NCBI RefSeq assembly: GCF_004684095.1
Contig: NZ_SRII01000015.1
Span: forward strand, 1 to 64,000
From: Hymenobacter sp. UV11
GTDB lineage: Bacteria; Bacteroidota; Bacteroidia; Cytophagales; Hymenobacteraceae
DNA: 64,000 bases
Direction of reading: 5' to 3'
A program made the translations under genes and the position numbers. The notes beneath the pieces were generated by a model, which was not told the DNA's origin, did not search any database, and was given only the letters and a program-made list of their open reading frames with translations. Shown in pieces: positions 27,201 through 37,287 of the stretch (positions are counted from its first letter, which is position 1; the number at the start of each line of letters is the position of its first letter).

Positions 27201-30200
27201 ACCCGATTCCGCATTTCAATTCCACCTGGTCCGATTGAAGCGTACGAGGCTGCGGTGCAGGCGGGAGGGAATGGCACCATTTCAATTCCACCTGGTCCGA
27301 TTGAAGCATGGCACCGACATGGGGGTTTTCGTCCCGCGCCAGTATTTCAATTCCACCTGGTCCGATTGAAGCACTGTGAGGCACGCGAGGCGCGAGAGGA
27401 ATTGCTACATTTCAATTCCACCTGGTCCGATTGAAGCGTTGTCCCGCCCGGCCTAGATGGTCCCGACAGGCTAATTTCAATTCCACCTGGTCCGATTGAA
27501 GCCGCTACCCAAAGCGTACTACAAGCGCGCCTCTGAGTATTTCAATTCCACCTGGTCCGATTGAAGCTTCAGATGGCGACTCCTGCAAGGTAGACCTAGA
27601 CTTAATTTCAATTCCACCTGGTCCGATTGAAGCAAGCCACCTTCGACGCGAGAGAGACCGAGCTACGGCATTTCAATTCCACCTGGTCCGATTGAAGCCA
27701 GGCCATCGCAGAGTAGCCCACCCACCCCCAGCGACATTTCAATTCCACCTGGTCCGATTGAAGCTACCCCCCGTAGTGCCGACTCGCACGGGAGAGGCGC
27801 ATTTCAATTCCACCTGGTCCGATTGAAGCTGGTAACGCTGTCCCTTATGGTGGAACTATCATCACATTTCAATTCCACCTGGTCCGATTGAAGCGCTACT
27901 ATTCACGTCGCCAATGCGGGCGTGATAAAGTATTTCAATTCCACCTGGTCCGATTGAAGCAGCGTTACAGGAACGTCAGCTAGAGCAGGCAGTCTTAATT
28001 TCAATTCCACCTGGTCCGATTGAAGCGCAGGACCCCACGATTAACGTGATTTGTTCCGGGTTATTTCAATTCCACCTGGTCCGATTGAAGCGATGCTGGC
28101 ACTGGTGTAAGTGGTTCGGATGGTACCATTTCAATTCCACCTGGTCCGATTGAAGCGCCGATGCGCAGAACGGGCGAGGCGGCCGCAGAGGTATTTCAAT
28201 TCCACCTGGTCCGATTGAAGCCCACCGGGCGCTACCGCCTCAGTATTCTGGTAGCCTATTTCAATTCCACCTGGTCCGATTGAAGCCTCACCCTCGCCGG
28301 CCACGGGGCCGCTGGGCTGCTGTATTTCAATTCCACCTGGTCCGATTGAAGCAAAGCTCACCAATAGCGAGAGCGGCAAGAAGTCGATATTTCAATTCCA
28401 CCTGGTCCGATTGAAGCCGGCCGTGATGTAGCGCACGGGGCCACGCTGCACATATTTCAATTCCACCTGGTCCGATTGAAGCTCTTGCGCGGCTCGGTGC
28501 TCAGCCAGCACTAAATCGATTTCAATTCCACCTGGTCCGATTGAAGCGTTGGTGTTGGCCGCCTTGCTGTAGTTGCCTACGATATTTCAATTCCACCTGG
28601 TCCGATTGAAGCTCCTTCCTGCGACCAGCGCGTGGCGTCGTACTTCAATTTCAATTCCACCTGGTCCGATTGAAGCTCATCACCAGGCGGGCAATGGGGT
28701 TGGGCTTGCCGTCATTTCAATTCCACCTGGTCCGATTGAAGCAAGGGGAAAACCGCAGCTTGACCGCGGAAGAAAAAAATTTCAATTCCACCTGGTCCGA
28801 TTGAAGCCCGTGGCGGCGCGCCGCTCCAACACTTCCATCTGCGTATTTCAATTCCACCTGGTCCGATTGAAGCCCCGTCACCACTTCGTTCGTGGCAATG
28901 GCGAATTTATTTCAATTCCACCTGGTCCGATTGAAGCCCTGCCCGATGGTGACGCCTGGACAGTATGTTACACCATTTCAATTCCACCTGGTCCGATTGA
29001 AGCACTTTTAATGTGAGCTATTTGGGTTCGACTCCCAAATTTCAATTCCACCTGGTCCGATTGAAGCCTTGTCGAGCCAGACCGTATCTAAGCAGCGCTG
29101 TGACATTTCAATTCCACCTGGTCCGATTGAAGCATGAGGCCGGGGGAGAGGGAGGGCGTTTGTTCCATCATTTCAATTCCACCTGGTCCGATTGAAGCGC
29201 GGGGGGCATCGCGCACGGGGTCGTAGGTAGTCGTATTTCAATTCCACCTGGTCCGATTGAAGCTCTGCGACTACTTCGCAGCCGAGGGCAACTTCACCAT
29301 TTCAATTCCACCTGGTCCGATTGAAGCCTCCAGTGGTCTATGTAGATGCCACCCCCCGTTTCGAATTTCAATTCCACCTGGTCCGATTGAAGCCCGGCGG
29401 GTGCTGCGGGCAATGGTAGAGGCCCTGGAAATTTCAATTCCACCTGGTCCGATTGAAGCTGTTAGCTCCACCTCACGCCAGTCGGCCGGGTACCAAATTT
29501 CAATTCCACCTGGTCCGATTGAAGCCGTAGTCCAGGCTGGCCTTGCCGAAGTAGGCATTATATTTCAATTCCACCTGGTCCGATTGAAGCGCCGTTCGGC
29601 CACCGGATAACGTAGCCGTTGCCAAAATTTCAATTCCACCTGGTCCGATTGAAGCGGCGAATGCGAACAGCCTCGGTACCTGCTCCATCTCATTTCAATT
29701 CCACCTGGTCCGATTGAAGCCCTCTGTTTGCGGAGCCTGAGCGTTGGCTTTTAGCTATTTCAATTCCACCTGGTCCGATTGAAGCCCTGATGCGCACGGT
29801 CAGGCCCGAGGGGCATTCATCATTTCAATTCCACCTGGTCCGATTGAAGCCACAACGGCGCGCCCTACCCCTGCTTACCCTTATTCATTTCAATTCCACC
29901 TGGTCCGATTGAAGCTGCTGGCCCGCCCGGCCCAGATGGTCCCGGCAGGCTAATTTCAATTCCACCTGGTCCGATTGAAGCGCGAAGACTGTCGCGACAA
30001 CGACTACGGCGAAGACTATTTCAATTCCACCTGGTCCGATTGAAGCTTGAGCGTTACGACGCCGCCAACCATGGACACGTCATTTCAATTCCACCTGGTC
30101 CGATTGAAGCACCGACACGGCCAACGTGTTCAACATCACGCTCAAATTTCAATTCCACCTGGTCCGATTGAAGCCTCGGCAAGAATACCTCACTTACACC

Positions 30201-30437
30201 GCCCGCAAATTATTTCAATTCCACCTGGTCCGATTGAAGCCGCCGGCGTGAAAATGGCCGTGGAGCGCATTCGCCTATTTCAATTCCACCTGGTCCGATT
30301 GAAGCGCCTATGAGGACTGGCGGCAGCTCACCATGCGTACCAATTTCAATTCCACCTGGTCCGATTGAAGCCCTTCGCGCTGAGCGCGGCCGCGCTGGGC
30401 TTGCTGCTATTTCAATTCCACCTGGTCCGATTGAAGC
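24288..30437 (-). CRISPR. CRISPR array, 94 full repeats plus one truncated
   Basis: A hand count gives 94 copies of a 29-bp repeat (first at 24344, last 30409-30437). On the plus strand it begins ATTTCAATTCC and ends CCGATTGAAGC. Spacers are mostly 35-37 nt. A partial repeat (24288-24306, one mismatch) marks the decayed end. Only two internal repeats show changes: one at 24801 (CCGATT to CCAATT) and one at 27148 (CACCTGG to CACATGG). The degenerate end on the left, the cas genes on the right, and a minus-strand repeat ending ATTGAAAT (type I-like 5' handle) all indicate minus-strand transcription from a leader at 30438-30641. Confidence 0.97.
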
Positions 30438-30641
30438 CCCGTGAATTCTATCACAATTATAGGCTCTGCAACGCAGGGAAAGCCTGTTTGCCCTCTCGCA
30501 AAATAGCTGAAAGTCGTCGGTGAGGCAAAGTATGATTTGAGTGGGGGTTAGACGACCTTGCCAGTCAATGTGTTACGCGATAAAGCAAGGTAAAATCCCG
30601 CTATTGCTTACCCAATTCATTTCACCGACGACGAGCCAGCC
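30438..30641 (-). promoter_or_regulatory. Probable CRISPR leader
   Basis: The 204-bp gap between the newest repeat and cas2 has no gene and is more AT-rich than its surroundings. It holds a perfect 11-bp inverted repeat, GTCGTCGGTGA (30513-30523) / TCACCGACGAC (30622-30632), about 100 bp apart, which could bind an integration host factor or adaptation protein (inference). Its position matches where new spacers enter. Confidence 0.6.
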
Positions 30642-30902
30642 CTATAAGATGGTATCCAGTGTACTGCGCTCGCGGCCTACTACCTGCTTTTCCAGCCACT
30701 GCTGGGTGCGGCTTTTAAAGAGGATGAGGCTATCCTCCTCGTCCATAATGGTACGCGCTTTGGCCAGCAACTCAGCTAACTTCACCTCGCTGATTTCGCC
30801 TTCAAAAACAGAATTTTGAATCCAGTGCAGGTAACGGCGACACAGCTTTAACATCCGGCTCACGCGCTGCTGTTTCATGTCATATACCAAGATAATGTAC
30901 AT
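30642..30902 (-). CDS. CRISPR-associated endonuclease Cas2
   Basis: An 86-aa Cas2. The start at ATG 30902 (MYIILVYDM) shares one base with the cas1 stop codon (TAATG); a GTG two codons upstream is possible. The ferredoxin-like fold shows in YIILVYDMKQQRVSRML, with the conserved Asp after the first strand, and in WIQNSVFEGEISEVKL. With Cas1 it captures and inserts spacers. It is the last cas gene before the leader. Confidence 0.95.
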   Translation of the reverse strand: MYIILVYDMKQQRVSRMLKLCRRYLHWIQNSVFEGEISEVKLAELLAKARTIMDEEDSLILFKSRTQQWLEKQVVGRERSTLDTIL

Positions 30903-31912
30903 TACCACCAGGCTTTAAAGGGTTGGTATTCTTCCATATTCAGCAGGTGCTTGGTCAGCTTGTAGCACTCCAGCTTAATGAGGTGCTGGTAGCTCACACT
31001 GCGGTTGAGGCGACGGTGCTGAATGGTTTCTTTCAGGCGCTCCTCAAACACGCGCACGAAGGTTTTACGACCGGCTTCCTTGAGCAGGCAGCCGTCGAGC
31101 TCACGCACGAAGTCACGGGGCTGAATCTCTTTCTTGTTGAGCAGGCGGAAGATGGTGCGGTCTACGAGCAGGGGCTTGAAAATCTCGGCCATGTCCAGGG
31201 CCAGCGAAAAGCGCCGACTACCCGGCTCGTGCAAAAAGGAGATGGTGGGATTGAGCTGGGTGTGGTAAATCTGGGAGAGGCAGACCGCGTAGCAGAGCAT
31301 GTTACCGAAGGAAATAAGCGCGTTTAGCTCATTTTGGGGCGGTTGGGTGCTGCGCGAGCCGAAGGTGAAGCCCGGCACGTTTACCAGCTGCTCAAAGCAG
31401 CGGTAGTACGTCTGGCGGATGTTACCCTCATAACCCATTATTTCGGCCACGCTGGTGGCATGGGGCAAGGCCGATACGTAGAGCTCAATCTGCGCAATTT
31501 CTTCGCCTACCACCCGGCCCCGACTCTGGTAATAGCGCAGGTTTTTGAGTAGGTTGAAGGCCGCGCCCTCTACCAGCTTGCGGGCCAGCACCAGACGCTT
31601 TTTGAGGCTGGTGTAGTGGCCCGTCTGAGCTACTTGCAGGCGGCCGGCCAGCAGGTATTCCTTGGCCATAAACGAGCCCGTGTAGTGCTCATAGTAGTCG
31701 AAGAAATGCACCGACACGCCGTGCTTACCCAGGAAATTATACAGCGCCGAATTGGCATCAAGCGAGCCAAATACGTAGAGGTCGGCCACGTCCTCAATGG
31801 GTAGGAAGCGCGTCTGGCCCTCTGCTCCGGCCTCATCGTAGGCCGTGTATTTGAGGGTATTGTCCTGGCGTGAGAGACGGCCGGGGTTGAATAGGTAGAA
31901 GGTCTTCTTCAC
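30902..31912 (-). CDS. CRISPR-associated integrase Cas1
   Basis: A 336-aa Cas1. The N-terminal beta domain (FYLFNPGRLSRQDNTLKY, LYVFGSLDANSALYNFL) is followed by the catalytic alpha domain with metal-binding Glu in IMGYEGNIRQTYY, His in FLHEPGSRRFSLA and Asp in LALDMAEIF. Sequence style and length fit the type I-B group. It forms the spacer-integration complex with Cas2. It follows cas4 by 75 bp. Confidence 0.96.
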   Translation of the reverse strand: MKKTFYLFNPGRLSRQDNTLKYTAYDEAGAEGQTRFLPIEDVADLYVFGSLDANSALYNFLGKHGVSVHFFDYYEHYTGSFMAKEYLLAGRLQVAQTGHYTSLKKRLVLARKLVEGAAFNLLKNLRYYQSRGRVVGEEIAQIELYVSALPHATSVAEIMGYEGNIRQTYYRCFEQLVNVPGFTFGSRSTQPPQNELNALISFGNMLCYAVCLSQIYHTQLNPTISFLHEPGSRRFSLALDMAEIFKPLLVDRTIFRLLNKKEIQPRDFVRELDGCLLKEAGRKTFVRVFEERLKETIQHRRLNRSVSYQHLIKLECYKLTKHLLNMEEYQPFKAWW

Positions 31913-31987
31913 CGCAGATTCAAATGGAGTAAACGGATTTCGCAGATATGCCCGGTTGCGCCGGGCTGGGTGGGTGGGCTGGAGGCT

Positions 31988-32491
31988 TTATTCGCCGGAG
32001 TAGCAGAAATCGTAGTAGCTGCAATTTTTGCAGAATGGCTTGTTGATGACGGGCGGACACGTTTCCTGCGTCACCAGCTGCTCGATGGCAATTTCCCATT
32101 CGACAATGGCCCCGCGGTCGGCGTCCGTTAGCACGACTTTTTTTACGCGACGGATTTTGGGGTACTCCAGCAGGCCGGTGGGCCCGTCCACGCCGTGACG
32201 TTCCAGCGTCAGTAGGTAAAACTGTAGCTGGGCCACGCTGGCTTCCTCCATTTTGGTGCTGCGCTTGATTTCGTGCACCACCCGCTCGTGGGGGTCGTAA
32301 AAATCGATTTTAATGCCCTCAATCTGGATTTCGCGGTACCGCTGGGCACGTTGAGGGTAAGCCGTTTGGTGCAGCAAGGTGCCATCGGCCACGTTGTCGT
32401 GGGTCTGCTGGAAGCTAATGCCGTGATGAAACAGCCACAGCTTGCGGTGGCAGATGTGGTAGTAGTTGATGTGCTTGCCAGTGATGCGCAT
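31988..32491 (-). CDS. CRISPR-associated exonuclease Cas4
   Basis: A 167-aa Cas4, RecB-like nuclease with an iron-sulphur cluster. The start at ATG 32491 (MRITGKHINYYHICHRKLWLF) places the first cluster Cys properly; 14 further codons upstream look non-homologous. Nuclease residues appear in IDFYDPHERVVHEIKRS (Asp and ExK) and VAQLQFYLLTL (Gln). The C-terminal cysteines (CPPVINKPFCKNCSYYDFC) complete the cluster. Cas4 trims prespacers and selects the PAM. Confidence 0.93.
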   Translation of the reverse strand: MRITGKHINYYHICHRKLWLFHHGISFQQTHDNVADGTLLHQTAYPQRAQRYREIQIEGIKIDFYDPHERVVHEIKRSTKMEEASVAQLQFYLLTLERHGVDGPTGLLEYPKIRRVKKVVLTDADRGAIVEWEIAIEQLVTQETCPPVINKPFCKNCSYYDFCYSGE

Positions 32492-32561
32492 GGTTGGCCG
32501 ACGGTTGGGGCGATACCAACGAGAAAGAGCCACCTCGTGTAAAGTGGCTCTTTCTCATTGC

Positions 32562-33653
32562 CTATCTGGTAATAGCCGGTACAATCTGGTTTTCGTAGTC
32601 AAACTCGCGCAAGCGCTGGGCAATGTCCTGTTCGGCTTGCTCCAGGGCGTTGGGCGCGCCGTAGGCCCCGGCGATATAGCCCGAGGCGGGCAGCAAAATG
32701 TATAATTTGGCCCCAGCGGTTTCGTCCAGCATGGGCTTCGCGGCGGGGCGCTCGGTATCTTCGCGCAGCTGACCCCGGATAGCCCCAGCCAACTGGTTGG
32801 CGTTGTCACTAATGGCCACCGCCAGCGTTTCCATCAAACTAAAGGTGCGGGCCTGGTTGCTGGTGATGCGCCAGTTGAGTAGGGCGTGGGCCAGGGCCGG
32901 AATAGTAGCTTCGCGCACTGCCTGAGGAGCTAGTAGACAGGGGCCGAATACGTTACGATTTTCGGTCCAGCCCTGGGCCTTTAACTCGGCTACTTTGGTG
33001 GGGTGCAATTCGGGTTCCAGGGTGTTGGTCGATACGCAGAACAACGTGCGTAAATCCACGGCTACGTCGTACACAAACAGGCCTGACGCGCGGCTGTGGT
33101 CGGGTATCCAGATGCGGTTGGGGAGGTTGCGTTTGGTGCTCAGCAGCAAGGCGTCGACCTCTTCCTTGCTCAGCTCATTGCCTTTTTCGTCGCGCACCCG
33201 CACCGGGTGGTTGGCGGGGTGCGAGGTACGGTCGAAGGTCAGGTTTTCGCGCTCCCGCTCCAAGCCGCCGAGCAGCGGGTGCAGCGGGCGCATGGCCGAA
33301 ATAGACAGCGGCGAGCGGCGCTTGATGGTAAACTCGCCGGTTTCGGCCCGCATATAGCCGCCTAGCAGCTGGTCGACGTGGGTAGGGTCGCAGGGCGACC
33401 ACGGCTCCTTTTGCTCAAACTGCGTCTCGTTGTTCTTGCCCTTTTTAGTTTGCCAGTTGAAGGTGATGGGCGCAGGGGCCACGTTCAGGCCCGTCGTCAG
33501 CGCATCCATAATACTACGCTTCACCTGCTGCCCGCTCGAATAAGCCTGGCGCACATTAAACTGTGGGTCGGTGTAGTACTTCTGGCCGTCTTGCACGGCA
33601 AAAACGGTGTGCTCGGCATGGCGTAGGCCGCGCAGGTAAAGGTAGGGGCTCAT
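32562..33653 (-). CDS. Cas7 backbone subunit of the type I effector
   Basis: A 363-aa Cas7 (start at ATG 33653, MSPYLYLRGLRHAEH; the longer frame runs back into the cas8 coding region). VFAVQDGQKYYTDPQFNVRQ, SSGQQVKRSIMDAL and SPLSISAMRPLHPLL are typical of the Cst2/DevR/Csp1-type Cas7 proteins that wrap the crRNA. It is longer than usual I-B Cas7 (around 300 aa). It starts 19 bp after the cas8-like stop. The subfamily should be confirmed by profile search. Confidence 0.85.
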   Translation of the reverse strand: MSPYLYLRGLRHAEHTVFAVQDGQKYYTDPQFNVRQAYSSGQQVKRSIMDALTTGLNVAPAPITFNWQTKKGKNNETQFEQKEPWSPCDPTHVDQLLGGYMRAETGEFTIKRRSPLSISAMRPLHPLLGGLERERENLTFDRTSHPANHPVRVRDEKGNELSKEEVDALLLSTKRNLPNRIWIPDHSRASGLFVYDVAVDLRTLFCVSTNTLEPELHPTKVAELKAQGWTENRNVFGPCLLAPQAVREATIPALAHALLNWRITSNQARTFSLMETLAVAISDNANQLAGAIRGQLREDTERPAAKPMLDETAGAKLYILLPASGYIAGAYGAPNALEQAEQDIAQRLREFDYENQIVPAITR

Positions 33654-33672
33654 GGGCTGGAAATTGGGGAGA

Positions 33673-35109
33673 CTATTGAAGATGGAGTTGGGTTTGCTCG
33701 GCCGCAAGATGCGCTTTTGACGTCTCCAGGGTCGAGCTTTCTTCCTCAGTGCCGGCTGCGGCTCCCTCGTTTTGCCGGGCGATGTAGCGGAAGCGGGTGA
33801 GAATGATGAAGAGCGGAAAATTGTCAACCGGCATCAGCATGACCTGGCGCACCGCCTCGTCAAAGGCATCACGGTAGAGCGGGGCCGCATGCACGGCATC
33901 CAGCATATCGCTTAGTTTTTCAATAAAAAGCGGCCGGTGCTTAACAAATACCTGTTCAACTTGCTGGTTGACATTGGTTTTGCCTCGGCCGGTATTTTTG
34001 TTGATGTCGCGGATGGCAAACTGATGCAGCGCGCCAGCCAGCCGGTCGGCAGTGTCGTAGAGTTCCTGGTTGTTGAGCATGGCGAGAATCCAGAGTTGGT
34101 GAAAGGCAAATTGAATGGCGGCGGCCTCCGTCTTGACGCTCGGAGGCTTAGCCGGGCCGTAGGCGCTGGGCAGGTAGTCGCGCAGCTTGGCCGGCTCGAT
34201 GGCGGCCAAGCCAATGGCCCCCAGCTGGCAGGCGCGGGCAAACCCGTACTGCACTGAATAGAGCCGCAGCAAGTCATCTTTTCCGGCGCTTTGCACGGCC
34301 GCCGGAAATAGAAAAAGCTTGTCCGTGAGGTCGTAGACTTTGTTGATGCCCCGTAGCTGCAGCGGTACAAAGCCGATGGTGCGGTTGGTTTGGGCCAGGC
34401 TGTACACGTAGGCCATCAGGTCGCGGGCCGGGTAGTGGCGCGTGAGGGCGAACAGCACTTGTACCCACTCGCGGGTTGGCATGGAGAGGGTGCCGGCCGT
34501 ATCGGTCAAGTCAATTTTCAGGTCGTCCAGCGGGTAGCCGGGGTCAAACTCCGGACTAAAAGCGTGGGCTAGCCAGTGGCCGTTCCAGGTTTCAATCTGG
34601 TTACCTTTCATAGTGGGACGCTGGTTGAGGTAGGTGCGGTAGTGCGCCCAGCCTTCGTAGAGCGCCCACAGCACGTCGTCCTCATCGAGCAGCAGCGACA
34701 GGCCGCCGCTCACGCCCACGCCCAGCGCCCCGCCAATCCAGGAGCAATAAATTTCGTTCGTGCCTACCTGGGGCCCTACCCCCGATACCTGCCCCGAGGT
34801 GGTGCCCTCTACGCCCGCCGCCGGGAAGCCGATAACGAAGCTGGCATCAGGGCTAACCCCACCGTTAATTTTCTCGTGGAGCTTGCCTAGCTTTATTTCA
34901 TAAGGATTATGACCAGCTGCTACTTGAGCCTTTTCCTCCTTATTTAAATCCTGAGCAAATGGCGAGCTCGGTACCCATTGCAAATAGCGCTTGTGGGCGT
35001 AAAACAATGGGTATAACCGCTGCTCAAAAAACTGCCGGGCCGACAGTTCTTCGCCGGTGCGCTGGTGGTAGAGGCCGAGCAAGCGGCGACCGATGTGGCT
35101 GGTGTACAT
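33673..35109 (-). CDS. Cas8-like large subunit of the type I effector
   Basis: A 478-aa protein between cas3 and cas7, the size and position expected for the large subunit that recognises the PAM and recruits Cas3. It is mostly helical, with an Ala-rich middle and an Asp/Glu-rich C-terminus. I see no CxxC-CxxC zinc motif as found in Cst1-type Cas8. Assignment rests on context and size; it may belong to the poorly characterised Bacteroidota (Pging-like) group. Confidence 0.75.
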   Translation of the reverse strand: MYTSHIGRRLLGLYHQRTGEELSARQFFEQRLYPLFYAHKRYLQWVPSSPFAQDLNKEEKAQVAAGHNPYEIKLGKLHEKINGGVSPDASFVIGFPAAGVEGTTSGQVSGVGPQVGTNEIYCSWIGGALGVGVSGGLSLLLDEDDVLWALYEGWAHYRTYLNQRPTMKGNQIETWNGHWLAHAFSPEFDPGYPLDDLKIDLTDTAGTLSMPTREWVQVLFALTRHYPARDLMAYVYSLAQTNRTIGFVPLQLRGINKVYDLTDKLFLFPAAVQSAGKDDLLRLYSVQYGFARACQLGAIGLAAIEPAKLRDYLPSAYGPAKPPSVKTEAAAIQFAFHQLWILAMLNNQELYDTADRLAGALHQFAIRDINKNTGRGKTNVNQQVEQVFVKHRPLFIEKLSDMLDAVHAAPLYRDAFDEAVRQVMLMPVDNFPLFIILTRFRYIARQNEGAAAGTEEESSTLETSKAHLAAEQTQLHLQ

Positions 35110-35124
35110 AAGCGGGGGCGGGGG

Positions 35125-37287
35125 CTAGTTTTCCAGAAAAATGTCGTGCTCTTCGAATTGCAGGCCCAATTCGTCGTATTCTTTATTACCGGGCACCACG
35201 AAGGGCATCAGGCCCACGTCGAGGCGCTCATAGCTCTTTTTGCGGGCGTACATGCTACGCCAACTCACCGGAATTTCCAACTGGGTGCGGGCTTCCCAGC
35301 GGCCTTCCAGGTAGGCGGTGCGGTCGGCAGCCAGGATGCAGGCCGTCGATTCAATTTCCAGGGTTTCGACCAGCACCGCCCGCTGGTTATTGCAGAGCTC
35401 GCGCAGCTTGCAGCGCTCCCCGTCCCAGATAACGTGGGTGCTGATATCCCAGGTGGGCAGGGCCGGGTACACGGCGTCAATCTTGGTCTGGGCATCGCGC
35501 TCGCGCAGCACCTGCCCGCTGTCGGGCAGCTGGGCAAAGCTGGCCTCGATTACCTCCCGGTCGTAGGGAAGGCAGCTCGGACCGGGCGCCAGCACGTGCA
35601 CCGGCTTGAGCTTACCGATGGTGTCGGGGGTGCGGCGCCGGTTCACGCGCCCGAAGCGCTGCACCAGCGCATCGAGCGGGGCGGCCTCGGTCAGCATCCG
35701 GTCGAAGCTGATGTCAAGGCTCACTTCCACTACCTGCGTCGACACGACGAGGCACGGCCCCGGCACATCGGGGCTATTGAAGTCGTCTTCCAGCCGCCGC
35801 TCGCGCTCGGCCCGGTCGCCGCGCTTAAACCGACTGTGTAGCAGCAGCATTTTAACTGCGGGAAACTGCTCGCGCAGTTCTTTGTAGCGCTCCTGCGCGC
35901 CCTGCACGGTATTGCAGATAACCAGGACTTTTTCGCCGGCCGCCATTGCCGCTGCCAGCACAGCCGCCGCCGCCGCGGGCCAGGCTTTGGGATTATCCGC
36001 ATCGCGGGCCATTTTGTACACTGCGTGCCGGTCAAAGTCGTCCAGCTCTGCTGCAGGCAGCGCCACTTCGGCCACGGCCGCCGGGCCGCCCAGCCGGCGC
36101 AGCAGCTCTGCATACAGTACCGTGGGCATCGTGGCCGTGCCGATGTGCAGCCGGCAGCCCAGCCGCCGCAGCGCATCCACGATTTCCAGGACCATGCTTT
36201 GGGCCTGCGCCGAGTAGGTATGCACCTCATCCAGAATGATATCGGCCCCGCGCACGTCCAGCATCACGGCCTCGTAGCCGGGTGTGCCAAATACTACGGC
36301 GGCCAACTGATGGGGCGTGAGCACTTTAGCCGAAGCGCCAACCAGTGATTGCAGTTGCTTCTCCACCACGCCCCGGTTTTCGACCAACTGCGACGTAGCA
36401 TGTTGCAGCCGTACGTGGCCGCCGGTTTTGGCGGCCAGTATCCGGCGATACATTGAGTTGATGCTAGCTTGGAAAGGGAGGGTATAAAACACCCGGCCCC
36501 GGCAGCGCCGCAGCAAGTAATCAGTTTTGCCCGCGCCCGTGGGGGCTACTACCAAGCTGTGCGCCTGTGGCTGGTCGGCTGCCAGCAGCGAGAGCGGGTA
36601 GAGCGGGGCCGTCCGGTTGAAATAGCTCAAATCGGGCTTCGCAAACAGGTTATGCAGTTGCCCGGCCGCCTCGTGTTGCAGTGCCGAGGCGAAGTGGTCA
36701 GCCGCTTGCAGCAAGCCCCGCCACTGCGACCAATTCTTGCGCTTGGCCCCGCAATGTGCTACCGCGAATTGCAGGGCTTCCTCCGCTTCGGCTCGGCTCA
36801 CGGGGCGCACTGCAAGGTCCAGCTCTAAGGCTTCCAACACGGCCAGCGCCCCCGGCGACCAGTCTTCCCAGCCGGCCAGGTGGTCGGCCTGCCAGGTGCG
36901 GCTGCGGTTGTCCAGGTCTAGAATGCCCTTGGCCAGCATATCTTCCTTTTGCTGCATAGGCTTGTGGTGGGCCACTACCATATCAATAACCGCTGGCCAG
37001 TCGCCCCGCGGCACCAGCGACAGAAACCCCAGCGACGACAGCTCATGCCGGTGCGTAATCGGGTTGGGGTCGGCCTGGCCCACTTTCAGCCTCAGCTTGC
37101 GCTGAAAGGCAGGATGGGCCTTGCCCAGGTCGTGCAGCGCCGCGCCCAGCCGCGCCAGCCGCGTATCGGAGCCAGTGGCGCGGGCCACCGCTTCGGCCAC
37201 GGCCATTACGTGCTGCGTGTGGGCTAGCAGGCTTAATTCGCCACCGTGGCTGGCGCTTTTTGCCAGTAGTTCTGGGTGGGTGCTCAT
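35125..37287 (-). CDS. Cas3 helicase-nuclease
   Basis: A 720-aa Cas3. The N-terminal HD nuclease shows LLAHTQHV and the HD pair in ALHDLGKAHPAF (residues 52-53). The helicase part has Walker A in VVAPTGAGKTDYLL (about 248), DEVH in ILDEVHTYS (about 352), IGTATMP, and motif VI in VQRFGRVNRRR (about 544). It is recruited to target DNA by the effector complex and degrades it. It overlaps cas5 by 4 nt and precedes cas8 by 15 bp. Confidence 0.95.
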   Translation of the reverse strand: MSTHPELLAKSASHGGELSLLAHTQHVMAVAEAVARATGSDTRLARLGAALHDLGKAHPAFQRKLRLKVGQADPNPITHRHELSSLGFLSLVPRGDWPAVIDMVVAHHKPMQQKEDMLAKGILDLDNRSRTWQADHLAGWEDWSPGALAVLEALELDLAVRPVSRAEAEEALQFAVAHCGAKRKNWSQWRGLLQAADHFASALQHEAAGQLHNLFAKPDLSYFNRTAPLYPLSLLAADQPQAHSLVVAPTGAGKTDYLLRRCRGRVFYTLPFQASINSMYRRILAAKTGGHVRLQHATSQLVENRGVVEKQLQSLVGASAKVLTPHQLAAVVFGTPGYEAVMLDVRGADIILDEVHTYSAQAQSMVLEIVDALRRLGCRLHIGTATMPTVLYAELLRRLGGPAAVAEVALPAAELDDFDRHAVYKMARDADNPKAWPAAAAAVLAAAMAAGEKVLVICNTVQGAQERYKELREQFPAVKMLLLHSRFKRGDRAERERRLEDDFNSPDVPGPCLVVSTQVVEVSLDISFDRMLTEAAPLDALVQRFGRVNRRRTPDTIGKLKPVHVLAPGPSCLPYDREVIEASFAQLPDSGQVLRERDAQTKIDAVYPALPTWDISTHVIWDGERCKLRELCNNQRAVLVETLEIESTACILAADRTAYLEGRWEARTQLEIPVSWRSMYARKKSYERLDVGLMPFVVPGNKEYDELGLQFEEHDIFLEN

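Noticed and set aside
24270..30313. Many small open frames across the CRISPR array on both strands
   Set aside because: They are translations of the repeat (recurring ISIPPGPIEA, FQFHLVRLK and SIGPGGIEI), not genes.
30438..30641. 92-codon plus-strand frame overlapping cas2 and the leader
   Set aside because: Antisense shadow of cas2 with no family features; the leader itself carries no gene.
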